A stretch of DNA of 64,000 bases, from positions 186,001 through 250,000 of the forward strand of contig NZ_AP019551.1 of NCBI RefSeq assembly GCF_009936215.1, in the 5' to 3' direction. The DNA is from Athalassotoga saccharophila (GTDB taxonomy: Bacteria > Thermotogota > Thermotogae > Mesoaciditogales > Mesoaciditogaceae). This document shows positions 36,129 to 45,376 of this stretch, one piece after another (the first letter of the stretch is position 1; the number at the start of each line of letters is the position of its first letter). The notes beneath the pieces are model-generated. The model searched no databases and had not been told where the DNA came from. It saw only the letters and a program-made list of their open reading frames with translations. The translations under genes and the position numbers were made by a program.

Positions 36129-37160
36129 TTGCTTGGCTTTGCGGCGAGAAGAATGTTGCTTTTGCCTGTTACCATTCTTGGCCTCACACTGTTGATCTTT
36201 CTCTTCATGTCCTTTTTGTCTCCCTACGAACTTCTTTCAACCTATGTAAGCGATCCGAGACAACTTCAGGGAGATGCGGCCCAAACACTTATAAAACAAT
36301 ATGGACTCGATCAACCATTTTACGTCAAATACGTCAAATGGATCGACGAGGTTATCCACGGAAAGTTTGGGTGGTCTGTAACCCTCAATGAACCCGTTTC
36401 AAAGGCGATCATGCAGAGATTCCCGGCGACTTTAGAACTTGCAATTTACTCGATCATCCCAATAATATTAGGCGGAATATGGCTTGGTGTTACCTCTGCC
36501 GTTCATCATAACAAATTCATAGATCAAATGCTAAGGGTCTTTGCCCTGCTTGGATATTCAATACCTTCATTTGTGCTTGGCCTTGTAATACTTTTCATAT
36601 TTTACGGTGTACTTGGATGGCTTCCACCCGGCAGACTCGGAGTGAATTTTTCCATGATATACGATTCGTCTTCTTTTTATCACTATACCGGTCTGGTTAC
36701 GATAGATGCGCTTTTGAATGGAAGGTTTTGGATGTTTTTGGACGCTCTCAAACATCTCGTCGCCCCTGTAATGACGCTTTCTTTCCTTTCATGGGCTGGT
36801 CTTTTGAGGATAACTCGATCTTCAATGCTTGAGGCTTTGGGACAGGATTACGTAAGGACTGCCCGAGCGAAAGGATTAAGCGAGAGGGTAGTAATAAACA
36901 AGCATGCGAGAAAAAATGCGCTAATTCCTGCAACGACAGTTGCTGGTTTGATGTTCATAGGGATATTGGGCGGTGTGGTCATAACCGAGACCATCTTCAA
37001 CTATCCCGGAATCGGCAGCCTTATGGCTCAGGCATCCGAACAACTCGATTATGCTACCGTTCTTGGAATAACTTTGATATACGGACTTGTGACAGTCATC
37101 GGCAATCTTGCCGTCGACATTTCTTACGCGTTGATAGATCCGAGAGTCAGATTGAGATAG
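36129..37160 (+). CDS. dppB: Dipeptide/oligopeptide ABC transporter permease DppB
   Basis: About 343 residues with six predicted membrane helices. The coupling motif TARAKGLSERVVINKHARKNALIP (cytoplasmic EAA loop) is typical of DppB/OppB. The start is taken as TTG at 36129, six nt after AAGGAGGTG, giving the usual N-terminus LGFAARRMLLLPVTILGL. An in-frame ATG at 36075 lies within the terminator stem and is unlikely. The gene opens an operon of transporter and hydrolase genes; a solute-binding protein, ATPase and second permease follow. Confidence 0.9.
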   Translation: MLGFAARRMLLLPVTILGLTLLIFLFMSFLSPYELLSTYVSDPRQLQGDAAQTLIKQYGLDQPFYVKYVKWIDEVIHGKFGWSVTLNEPVSKAIMQRFPATLELAIYSIIPIILGGIWLGVTSAVHHNKFIDQMLRVFALLGYSIPSFVLGLVILFIFYGVLGWLPPGRLGVNFSMIYDSSSFYHYTGLVTIDALLNGRFWMFLDALKHLVAPVMTLSFLSWAGLLRITRSSMLEALGQDYVRTARAKGLSERVVINKHARKNALIPATTVAGLMFIGILGGVVITETIFNYPGIGSLMAQASEQLDYATVLGITLIYGLVTVIGNLAVDISYALIDPRVRLR

Positions 37161-37175
37161 AAAAGCGGTGAGATC

Positions 37176-38228
37176 ATGAAAGAAATCGAAGGGAATGTCC
37201 TTACAGAAAAATCAAAAGATCAGAAAAAATTTCAAAAAGCAGAGATTCTGTTGGAAGTCAAAAATCTTAAAAAATACTTTCCCATAAAGGCAGGAGTGTT
37301 CAGAAGCACTGTCGGATGGGTAAAGGCTGTCGATGACGTTTCGTTCTACATAAAAAAAGGAGAAACTTTAGGCCTTGTCGGAGAGTCGGGATGTGGAAAG
37401 ACCACCGTGGGACAAACCATTCTCAGACTCATAGAACCAACTGGTGGTCATGTCTTCTACAACAACGTCGACCTTTTCAAACTCTCGAAGGGACAGATGA
37501 AAAAGTACAGATCGAAATTACAGATGATCTTTCAAGACCCTTACGGTTCGCTGGATCCGAGGATGAGGGTAAAGGACATAATCGCAGAAGGACTTAAATA
37601 TGCTGGAATGAAAAACAGAAAAGAGAGATACGAAAAGGTCAGAGATTACATGCAAAGGGTTGGGGTATCTCCCACGTACATGAATAGATTTCCACACGAA
37701 TTCAGTGGAGGGCAAAGACAAAGGATAGGGATTGCGAGGGCACTCGTTTTGAATCCGGAACTTATAGTGGCAGATGAGGCTGTCTCCGCGTTAGACGCAT
37801 CGGTACAGGCACAGGTGTTAAATCTTTTGGACGATTTGCAGCAGGAATTTCATCTTACGTATCTGTTTATAGCGCACAATCTAAGCGTTGTAAGGCATGT
37901 AAGTGACAGGGTGGTAGTCATGTATTTGGGGAAGGTAGTTGAGATAGCGAACAAGCACGAGATATTCTCAGACCCTCTGCATCCCTACACGAAGGCGTTG
38001 TTATCTGCCAACCCCATTCCAGATCCGACGGTAAAGAGGAAAGACAGGATAATACTCCAGGGAGATGTGCCAAGTCCTGCGAATCCGCCGTCTGGGTGCA
38101 GGTTCCACACAAGGTGCTGGCTTGCGCAGCCGATATGTGCGCAGGAAGAGCCAAAACTTGAAGAGGTCCATCCCGGTCACTTTGTCGCATGTCACTTTTG
38201 GAAAAACTTAGAAGATCAAAATGATTAA
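37176..38228 (+). CDS. dppF: Peptide ABC transporter ATPase (DppF/OppF type)
   Basis: 350 residues. Walker [10 protein letters not shown], signature [14 protein letters not shown], Walker [12 protein letters not shown], and the oligo_HPY C-terminal domain with cysteines (CRFHTRC, then IC and AC) of the kind that bind an iron-sulfur cluster in Dpp/Opp ATPases. Usually two different ATPases (D and F) are encoded; only this one is present here. The N-terminal ~20 charged residues precede the domain. It follows dppB by 15 nt with GCGGTGAGATC before its ATG. Confidence 0.9.
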   Translation: MKEIEGNVLTEKSKDQKKFQKAEILLEVKNLKKYFPIKAGVFRSTVGWVKAVDDVSFYIKKGETLGLVGESGCGKTTVGQTILRLIEPTGGHVFYNNVDLFKLSKGQMKKYRSKLQMIFQDPYGSLDPRMRVKDIIAEGLKYAGMKNRKERYEKVRDYMQRVGVSPTYMNRFPHEFSGGQRQRIGIARALVLNPELIVADEAVSALDASVQAQVLNLLDDLQQEFHLTYLFIAHNLSVVRHVSDRVVVMYLGKVVEIANKHEIFSDPLHPYTKALLSANPIPDPTVKRKDRIILQGDVPSPANPPSGCRFHTRCWLAQPICAQEEPKLEEVHPGHFVACHFWKNLEDQND

Positions 38229-38241
38229 GGAGGGATGAGAA

Positions 38242-40101
38242 GTGAGAAAGATCTTTGCTTTAATTGCCGTAGTCCTAATAGGTATTTTCTCGATCGGCCT
38301 TGCCGAAAACGTTGTAAATCCCGATACAGTCGTAGAGGATACCTATTACAACATTCAAAGCCTCGATCCCGCATGGGTCTCAGATGTAGGATCTGAAGAG
38401 GCGATAAGCCAATTCTACGATAATCTCATTCAATACGACGGTACTTCGGTGACAAGGTTTTTGCCGATGATCTCCACAAATGTGCCTTCCGTTGAAGATG
38501 GCACGCTTCTCGACAATGGAACAACTTACGTCTTTCACATCAGACAGGGTGTTTACTTCCACAACGGAGATCTTCTAACTCCACAGGACGTTGTGTATTC
38601 TCTCGAAAGGGCTGTCTTATTCGACAGAGCAGGGGGACCTTCATGGATGCTTTCAGAGCCCTTACTTCCAAAGATAGATGGAAGGTACGTTGATTCGATA
38701 ACCCAGTGGGCAGTTAAACTTGCGGGCGTAAAATCGTGGAATGATCTTTTTGCGACCGGAACAAATAATCCGTTAAATGACAAATATAAACAGGCTTTGA
38801 TAGATGCGTTCAATCTTCTCGCGAAGGACTTTGAGATAAAAGGTAATGATGTCATAATTCACCTTCCACACCCTTACGCTCCATTTTTGGCGACACTGGC
38901 GCATTACAACACTTTAACATCAATACTCGATCAACAATGGTGCGCAGCGCACAACGCATGGGATGGCAAGGCTGACGATTGGTGGTACTATCACAATCCA
39001 ACGGTTAACGATGATCCTCTATACAACATTGAAAACGGAACGGGGCCTTTCAAACTCGTCAAATGGAGTGGAGGGCTTCAGATTACATTCGAAAGGTTTG
39101 ACAAATACTGGGCAGGTCCTGCAAAGATAAAATATGGAGTCATAAATGATGTTTCTGAATTCACCACAAGAAAACTTAATCTTACAAGGGGACAGGCAGA
39201 TGTTATAAACGTTTTGGTGCCATATCTAAGTCAGGTCGAAGGGATAGATGGCGTCAAAGTTTACACGCATCTTCCAACTTTTGCAATTGATTCGATATTC
39301 TTCACGTGGAATGTGAACGATCAGGGAGGAAACCCATATCTTGGATCCGGAAAATTAGACGGACATGGCATACCGCCAGACTTTTTCTCGAATAAAGATG
39401 TGAGAATGGCCTTCGAATATCTTTTCCCTTACTCTACATACATAAAGGAAGTATGGCTTGATCAGGCTTTAATTCCAAACGGAGCCGTTCCGAAGGGATT
39501 GCTTGGCTACAATCCGGCCACTCCCACGGCATTTCATCAGGATCTTGCAAAGGCCGCAGAATATTTCAAAAAAGCCTACAATGGAGAATTATGGAAGAAA
39601 GGATTTGAATTCACCGCAGTTTACAACACGGGAAACACTCAAAGACAAACTGCCCTTCAGATGCTTCAATACTACGCGGCGCAGGTTAACCCTAAGTTCA
39701 AAATAAACATAGCAAGTGAATTGTGGGCAACTTATCTGAATGATCTGATGATGAACAAAATCCCGATGTTCATGATCGGATGGACAGGAGGTCCCGATCC
39801 ATACAATTCGGCACAGCCTTTCTACGGATCCGGCGGAGCATTTGGGGCATTCCTCGGCGCATCTTACAGAGAATGGGCAAGGGAACACATGGATCCACTG
39901 CTTTCGGAATCGATGAGCACGACCGATCCGCAGAAACGTGCCGAACTCTTTACCGAAATGAATACAATAGCGCACGATAACGCACTCTTTCTCTTCACAG
40001 ACCAGCAAGAGGGGATAGCGGTTATGCGTTCATGGCTTAAAGGGTGGGAGTACAATCCAATGAACTTTTTGAGGTTGAATTTCTACTCTCTGTCGAAATA
40101 G
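38242..40101 (+). CDS. Family 5 peptide-binding protein (first of three paralogues)
   Basis: 619 residues with a signal peptide ending near LAENVVNP and no lipobox. SBP_bac_5 hallmarks include the N-terminal SLDPAWVSD, the YVFHIRQGVYFHNGDLLTPQ block and GTGPFKLVKW. The start is GTG behind AAGGAGGGATGAGAA. It lies between dppF and dppC, an unusual order. Two further paralogues lie in the same island at 43498 and 48713. The family binds di- or oligopeptides, nickel or sugars; neighbouring prolidase-like enzymes favour peptides. Confidence 0.9.
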   Translation: MRKIFALIAVVLIGIFSIGLAENVVNPDTVVEDTYYNIQSLDPAWVSDVGSEEAISQFYDNLIQYDGTSVTRFLPMISTNVPSVEDGTLLDNGTTYVFHIRQGVYFHNGDLLTPQDVVYSLERAVLFDRAGGPSWMLSEPLLPKIDGRYVDSITQWAVKLAGVKSWNDLFATGTNNPLNDKYKQALIDAFNLLAKDFEIKGNDVIIHLPHPYAPFLATLAHYNTLTSILDQQWCAAHNAWDGKADDWWYYHNPTVNDDPLYNIENGTGPFKLVKWSGGLQITFERFDKYWAGPAKIKYGVINDVSEFTTRKLNLTRGQADVINVLVPYLSQVEGIDGVKVYTHLPTFAIDSIFFTWNVNDQGGNPYLGSGKLDGHGIPPDFFSNKDVRMAFEYLFPYSTYIKEVWLDQALIPNGAVPKGLLGYNPATPTAFHQDLAKAAEYFKKAYNGELWKKGFEFTAVYNTGNTQRQTALQMLQYYAAQVNPKFKINIASELWATYLNDLMMNKIPMFMIGWTGGPDPYNSAQPFYGSGGAFGAFLGASYREWAREHMDPLLSESMSTTDPQKRAELFTEMNTIAHDNALFLFTDQQEGIAVMRSWLKGWEYNPMNFLRLNFYSLSK

Positions 40102-40114
40102 CGGGGTGATTTAG

Positions 40115-40996
40115 ATGGAAGGGATCCTCAGGACAATCAAAAAGATAATGAGAAATGCGACATCCATGTTAGGTGTCCTACTTGTTGCGTTTTTCATAGT
40201 TGTAGCGATTTGTGCTCCATTTCTTGCCCCTCCATCTTACGGGGATCCTTACCAGATACCACGAAGTGGCTGGAGCGTTACGCCCCAGCCACCTTCCGCT
40301 CAAAACCCGTTTGGTACGACCGAAGGTCAGTACGACATATACTACGGAGTTGTATGGGGCACAAGGACGGCCTTCAGAGTAGGACTAATAGTGATAGGTT
40401 TCGCGCTCACGATAGGCATGACAATCGGCACACTTGCGGCTTACTTTGGAGGCTGGATTGATGAATTGCTTATGAGGATAACAGACATCTTTCTTGCATT
40501 TCCATTTCTTGTGGGTGTCATAGTGCTTGTCACAATTCTCGGACCTGGCTTAAATCACGTCATGCTTGCGATGATAATTTTCTACTGGATGACCTTTGCA
40601 AGACTTATAAGAGGGAGTATTCTTCAGGTCAAGGAAAATCAGTATGTAATGGCGGCAGTTGCGCTGGGAGCACCGGGATACGGAATTATTAGCCGTCATC
40701 TTATTCCAAATTCCATATATCCCATAATAATACAGGTTTCGATGGATATGGCAACCGTTCCATTGCTTGCGGCAGCCCTTTCTTTTCTTGGTTTGGGGGC
40801 CCCCGTTGGATACGCAGATTGGGGACAACTTGTGGCCTTTTCAAGAAACTGGATAATTTCCTCAAATGGAGGAAATCCCTTTCAGTTCTGGTACACGATC
40901 TTTTTTCCGGGAATAACCATAGTGCTTTACGCACTTGGTTGGAATTTGCTCGGAGACACTCTAAGGGATATTCTCGATCCAAAAATGCTGATATGA
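40115..40996 (+). CDS. dppC: Dipeptide/oligopeptide ABC transporter permease DppC
   Basis: 293 residues with six predicted helices. NPFGTTEGQYDI matches the conserved HPFGTD-like N-terminal region of DppC. ALGAPGYGIISRHLIPN is the ATPase-contacting EAA loop, and AALSFLGLGAP is the family C-terminal block. The ATG lies behind GGGGTGATTTAG. It pairs with DppB to form the channel. Confidence 0.9.
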   Translation: MEGILRTIKKIMRNATSMLGVLLVAFFIVVAICAPFLAPPSYGDPYQIPRSGWSVTPQPPSAQNPFGTTEGQYDIYYGVVWGTRTAFRVGLIVIGFALTIGMTIGTLAAYFGGWIDELLMRITDIFLAFPFLVGVIVLVTILGPGLNHVMLAMIIFYWMTFARLIRGSILQVKENQYVMAAVALGAPGYGIISRHLIPNSIYPIIIQVSMDMATVPLLAAALSFLGLGAPVGYADWGQLVAFSRNWIISSNGGNPFQFWYTIFFPGITIVLYALGWNLLGDTLRDILDPKMLI

Positions 40997-41008
40997 AGGA
41001 GAAAAAAC

Positions 41009-42220
41009 ATGTACATTTTAAATCACATGAATCTGATCGATGGTAACGGAAATGTGTTGGAAGATGCCGTCATCATAGTCGAAGGAAAGAAAATTCAGGA
41101 CGTTAAAAAAAATGGCGGCCATTTACCGGAAGGCGAGATCATAGACATGGGAGGATACACAATGCTTCCGGGCATGATAGATGCGCATTTGCATTTAGGC
41201 GGAAATGGAGAGCCGAATAGAGAATTCCAGATGCTCAAAGAATTGCTTCCAACGACAACTCTAAAGGCATATGTTAATGCCAGATCCGATCTTATGGCAG
41301 GATTCACGACTGTAAGATCGATGGGAGATAGAGGTTTTCTCGATATAGCCTTAAAGCAGGCCATAGAAAGCGGTTTAGTGGAAGGACCAAGGATGAAAGT
41401 CTCGGGACAGGCCATTTCTATGACCGGAGGCCACGGTGATAGATGGCTTGCGCCTGAGGTAAGTACAAATGGGTACAGCGCCATAGCCGATGGTCCCGAT
41501 GAGGTTAGAAAGGCCGCAAGATATCAACTGAAAATGGGAGCAGATGTTGTCAAGATGATGGCCACGGGCGGTGTCATGTCTGAAGGAGACGAGCCCGGAT
41601 CTCCCCAACTTACCGAAGAAGAGATGAGAGCGGCAGTTGAAGAGGCACACAAAGTCGGAAAAAAAGCGGCCGCCCATGCACAGGGTACGGAAGGCATAAA
41701 AAATGCCATAAGGGCAGGGATCGATTCGATAGAACACGGGATATTCTTGGACGATGAGGCCATTGAGATGATGAAAGAGAAAGGCGTGTTTTTGGTCGCC
41801 ACCCTTGTCGCACCTTACAACATAAAAAAGTATGGACGTGAGGCCGGAATCCCAGAACATGCTGTAAGAAAGACCGAAGAGATAATAGGTTATCACATGG
41901 ATAGTTTTTCGAGGGCATATAAAGCAGGAGTAAAGATAGCAATGGGCACAGATGCAGCAACTCCTTTCAACAGACATGGTGAAAATGCCCAAGAATTGGT
42001 CTTGATGGTGGAAAATGGGGTAAAGCCAATGGATGCGATAATGGCCGCAACGAAGTGGGGATCACAATTGCTCGGCGTGGAAAAGATCGTGGGCACCGTT
42101 GAGGCAGGAAAAGAGGCCGACCTGATAGCCGTAAATGGGGATCCTCTAAAAGATATATCACTTTTGAAAGACGTCAAATTCGTCATGAAAGCCGGGAAAA
42201 TATACAAAGGATTAAGGTGA
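41009..42220 (+). CDS. Prolidase-like metal-dependent amidohydrolase
   Basis: 403 residues. The binuclear metal site is visible: DAHLHLGG (HxH, about 55-62), VVKMMATGG with the bridging Lys, AAAHAQG and SIEHGIF with two His, and MGTDAATP with the catalytic Asp. This is the COG1228 group, which includes Xaa-Pro and Xaa-Arg dipeptidases (prolidase-like). It has no signal peptide and would act on peptides after import. The ATG is behind GAAGGAGAAAAAAC. The next gene is a diverged paralogue. The exact dipeptide preference cannot be read from sequence. Confidence 0.85.
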   Translation: MYILNHMNLIDGNGNVLEDAVIIVEGKKIQDVKKNGGHLPEGEIIDMGGYTMLPGMIDAHLHLGGNGEPNREFQMLKELLPTTTLKAYVNARSDLMAGFTTVRSMGDRGFLDIALKQAIESGLVEGPRMKVSGQAISMTGGHGDRWLAPEVSTNGYSAIADGPDEVRKAARYQLKMGADVVKMMATGGVMSEGDEPGSPQLTEEEMRAAVEEAHKVGKKAAAHAQGTEGIKNAIRAGIDSIEHGIFLDDEAIEMMKEKGVFLVATLVAPYNIKKYGREAGIPEHAVRKTEEIIGYHMDSFSRAYKAGVKIAMGTDAATPFNRHGENAQELVLMVENGVKPMDAIMAATKWGSQLLGVEKIVGTVEAGKEADLIAVNGDPLKDISLLKDVKFVMKAGKIYKGLR

Positions 42221-42225
42221 GCAAT

Positions 42226-43470
42226 ATGAAAATGGCATTTGTCGGAAGGATCATAGATGGTACAGGTAAAGCACCGTTTGATGGCGTGGTCCTTATAGAC
42301 GGCGAGAAGATAGAAAGGGTAGGTCTGATTGGAGAGGTTGAAATTCCTCCAAAAACAAAGACCATAAAGGTCAACAGCGGTACAATTCTTCCGGGTCTTA
42401 TAGATTGCCATGTGCATTTGATGGGAGAACGCACTTTAGACTTCATGAAATCGGCCTTCGAACCTTCAGAATTAAAATCCGTAAGAGCAGCGATGGATTG
42501 CTCAAAATTGTTGGATGCCGGCTACACCTCGGTAAGAGATGTCGGCGGACTTGGCATATATCTTAAACGTGCGATAGAAGAAGGCGAAATAAAAGGGCCA
42601 CGGATTTTATCAGCCTTTAAAATACTTTCACAAACCGGAGGTCATGGAGATATGCATTCCCTTCCTTTAGATGTCGCCGCAAGAGTTGGATTTTCGAGGC
42701 TTTGCGACGGTGCGGATGATTGCAGAAAGGCTGCTCGAGAGCAATTTCGGGAAGGGGCTGATTTCATAAAGATATGTACAACGGGAGGCGTGCTGTCTGA
42801 AAGGGACTTGCCTACCTCCGCTCAATTCACACTCGATGAAATTAGGGCAATAGTCGAGGAAGCACAAAGAGTGGGCTCATTTGTCGCGGCCCATGCCGAA
42901 GGTGCGGAAGGCATAAAAAATGCTATAAGGGCAGGAGTAAAAACAATAGAACACGGAGATTTTATCGATGATGAAGGAATAAAGTTGATGTTAGAAAATG
43001 GCAACATACTAATTCCAACATTTTCAATAGGAGAGCGAATAATCTCTGAAGGAGAAAAATACAAAGTGCCGGAATGGGGCATAAAGAAAATGCACCAATT
43101 ATGGAAGGTCCAAAGCGAAAATTTTAAAAAGGCAAAACGTGCAGGCGTAAAAATAGCTGCCGGAACGGATTTTGGTGGAGGACCTCTTACGCCATTGGGA
43201 GAAAACGCACAAGAATTGGAGTTACTCGTCAGGGAAGGACTTACACCGATGGAAGCGATAGTTGCCGCGACAAAGACGGCATCGGAGGCTTTAAACATGA
43301 AAGATAAAGTCGGAACTTTGGAGGCGGGGAAATTCGCGGATTTGATAGTCGTAGAGGGAGATCCTCTGTCAGATATTTCAACATTGAGAAAGACAGAGAA
43401 TATCAAGGTTGTCGTAAAGGAAGGAAAAATTGAAAAGCATCTGCGATCTAACAAGATAACTATTTCTTAG
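42226..43470 (+). CDS. Prolidase-like metal-dependent amidohydrolase (second)
   Basis: About 414 residues, a paralogue of the preceding enzyme. Metal motifs: DCHVHLMG, FIKICTTGG (Lys), AAHAEGAEG and TIEHGDFID (His), AGTDFGGG (Asp). All ligands are present. Start taken as ATG at 42226 behind AAGGTGAG; a GTG at 42217 is possible and would overlap the previous stop. Two such enzymes in tandem suggest different peptide specificities in one import operon. Confidence 0.85.
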   Translation: MKMAFVGRIIDGTGKAPFDGVVLIDGEKIERVGLIGEVEIPPKTKTIKVNSGTILPGLIDCHVHLMGERTLDFMKSAFEPSELKSVRAAMDCSKLLDAGYTSVRDVGGLGIYLKRAIEEGEIKGPRILSAFKILSQTGGHGDMHSLPLDVAARVGFSRLCDGADDCRKAAREQFREGADFIKICTTGGVLSERDLPTSAQFTLDEIRAIVEEAQRVGSFVAAHAEGAEGIKNAIRAGVKTIEHGDFIDDEGIKLMLENGNILIPTFSIGERIISEGEKYKVPEWGIKKMHQLWKVQSENFKKAKRAGVKIAAGTDFGGGPLTPLGENAQELELLVREGLTPMEAIVAATKTASEALNMKDKVGTLEAGKFADLIVVEGDPLSDISTLRKTENIKVVVKEGKIEKHLRSNKITIS

Positions 43471-43497
43471 AATGCAAATTCTCATGGAGGTGGTTGA

Positions 43498-45354
43498 ATG
43501 AAGTGTAAGTGGTTTTGGGTAACGGGTGTATTGATTTTATTTTCAATTATGGTTTTTGCCGATCTTCCAAATCCCGACACAGTTGTATACGAGCAGGAAA
43601 GAGCGGCGGAAACTCTCGATCCGGCTATGGTTATTGACACAGCATCTGGCGAGGTGCTCGACAACATATACCAAACCCTTATTACCTTTGATGGTACATT
43701 TTTGACACGTTACGTCCCCGTGCTTGCGACAAATGTGCCTTCTGTTAAAGACGGTACAATACTCGATAACGGCATGACCTACGTCTTTCACGTAAGAAAG
43801 GGAGTCCATTTTCAAAATGGAGATCTTCTGACACCTTACGATGTCGTTTATTCATTTGAAAGATTCGTTGTCACTGGAATGGCTGGAGGTAACTCATATG
43901 AACTAACAGAGCCTTTACTTCCTAAAATAGATGGAAATTATGTCGACAATATTTCAAAATGGGCGGTCAAACTCGCAGGCGTCAGATCATGGAATGATTT
44001 ATTTGCCACCGGTACGGCTACGCCAAAAAACGAGGCATACAAAGAAGCCCTTGTAGAGACTTTTGATCTTTTATCCAAAGCGTTTGAAATAAAAGGTGAT
44101 GATGTCATAATACATCTTGCCCATCCTTTTTCATCCGATCTTTTCTTCAATTATATTTCGGGAATAGATATTCTCGACGCGAAATGGGCATCGAACAATG
44201 GTGCCTGGCCTGGAACGGCAGACACATGGTGGAAATATTACAATCCACAGCGTCAGGCAGATCCTCTTTATTCCATAACAAATGGAACAGGACCATTTGA
44301 ATTACAATCATGGACTCAGGGAAGAGAGGTAATTTTGAAGCGTTTTGATAACTACTGGGGAGAACCGGCAAAGATAAAATACGCCGTGATAAAAACAGTT
44401 TCTGAATTTACAACGAGAAAGTTAGATTTGATGCGAGGAGATGCCGACATAATCTCTGTTCCTCCAGCCTACATTCCACAGGTTGAAAATATTCAGGGAG
44501 TGAAAGTTTCTGAAAATATACCAGAACTTGCACAATATCAACTTTCTTTTGCATTCAGTGTAGATCCACACAGTAAATACATTTACTCAGGAAAATTGGA
44601 CGGAAATGGCATTCCACCAGATTTCTTTTCAAATTTGGACGTGAGAAAGGGTTTTGAATATCTTTTCCCGCATCAAATGTATGTAAAAGATGTCTGGAAT
44701 GGACTTGGAATAGTGCCTAACAGCCCGATATGTACAGGTCTTATAGGATATGATCCCGATATCCCTGCGTACCATCAGGATCTTGCGAAGGCCGCCGAAT
44801 ATTTCAAGAAAGCCTACAACGGAGAGGTGTGGAAGAAGGGATTCAAATTCGCCATAATTTACAATTCCACAGATCCAACAATGCAGGAAGCGTGCCAAAT
44901 GTTAAGCGCCTATGCCCAGCAAGTAAATCCAAAATTCAATGTTGTACCTGTGCCGGTGTTATGGCAAACACTTGTTGGAGAATTTCTTGGCAATGATCTC
45001 CCGATGGTAGCCCTTGACTGGTTTGCAAATACTTCCTACGATCGCGTGTATGGTTATCTTGATTCTTCTGGAGTTTACGGCGAGGCACTTGGTCAGAATT
45101 TCCGTGATTTTGCAAAGGAGGAATTCGATCCTCTTATAAATGCGACAATCTCTGCGACTTCAAATAACGTTGCAGAAAAACTTTACAAAGAGATAAGTTT
45201 AAAAACTTACGAAGATGCCATTATGATATGGCTGATTCAACCATCACGTCAGTTAGTTTACAGAGAGTGGCTTCATGGTCTTTATCCAACGAATTACAAT
45301 CCGAGTTATGCCAAAGATCTTCATTTTTATGGTTTATACAAATCATCTAACTGA
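43498..45354 (+). CDS. Family 5 peptide-binding protein (second paralogue)
   Basis: 618 residues, signal peptide about 1-20 without lipobox. It shares LPNPDTVVYEQERAAETLDPA, YVFHVRKGVHFQNGDLLTPYD and GTGPFELQSW with the other two copies. The segment coding KLDGNGIPPDFFSNLDVRKG is nearly identical at the DNA level with the 48713 paralogue. ATG behind ATGGAGGTGGTTGA. It follows the amidohydrolase genes, with no permease or ATPase of its own, so it probably feeds the DppBCF complex. Confidence 0.9.
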   Translation: MKCKWFWVTGVLILFSIMVFADLPNPDTVVYEQERAAETLDPAMVIDTASGEVLDNIYQTLITFDGTFLTRYVPVLATNVPSVKDGTILDNGMTYVFHVRKGVHFQNGDLLTPYDVVYSFERFVVTGMAGGNSYELTEPLLPKIDGNYVDNISKWAVKLAGVRSWNDLFATGTATPKNEAYKEALVETFDLLSKAFEIKGDDVIIHLAHPFSSDLFFNYISGIDILDAKWASNNGAWPGTADTWWKYYNPQRQADPLYSITNGTGPFELQSWTQGREVILKRFDNYWGEPAKIKYAVIKTVSEFTTRKLDLMRGDADIISVPPAYIPQVENIQGVKVSENIPELAQYQLSFAFSVDPHSKYIYSGKLDGNGIPPDFFSNLDVRKGFEYLFPHQMYVKDVWNGLGIVPNSPICTGLIGYDPDIPAYHQDLAKAAEYFKKAYNGEVWKKGFKFAIIYNSTDPTMQEACQMLSAYAQQVNPKFNVVPVPVLWQTLVGEFLGNDLPMVALDWFANTSYDRVYGYLDSSGVYGEALGQNFRDFAKEEFDPLINATISATSNNVAEKLYKEISLKTYEDAIMIWLIQPSRQLVYREWLHGLYPTNYNPSYAKDLHFYGLYKSSN

Positions 45355-45376
45355 TCGATATTAAGGAGGTGATTTT

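Noticed and set aside
41375-42417. Long antisense frames opposite the amidohydrolase genes
   Set aside because: They are shadows of two well-conserved enzymes with complete metal motifs; the antisense products show no recognisable fold and no ribosome binding sites.
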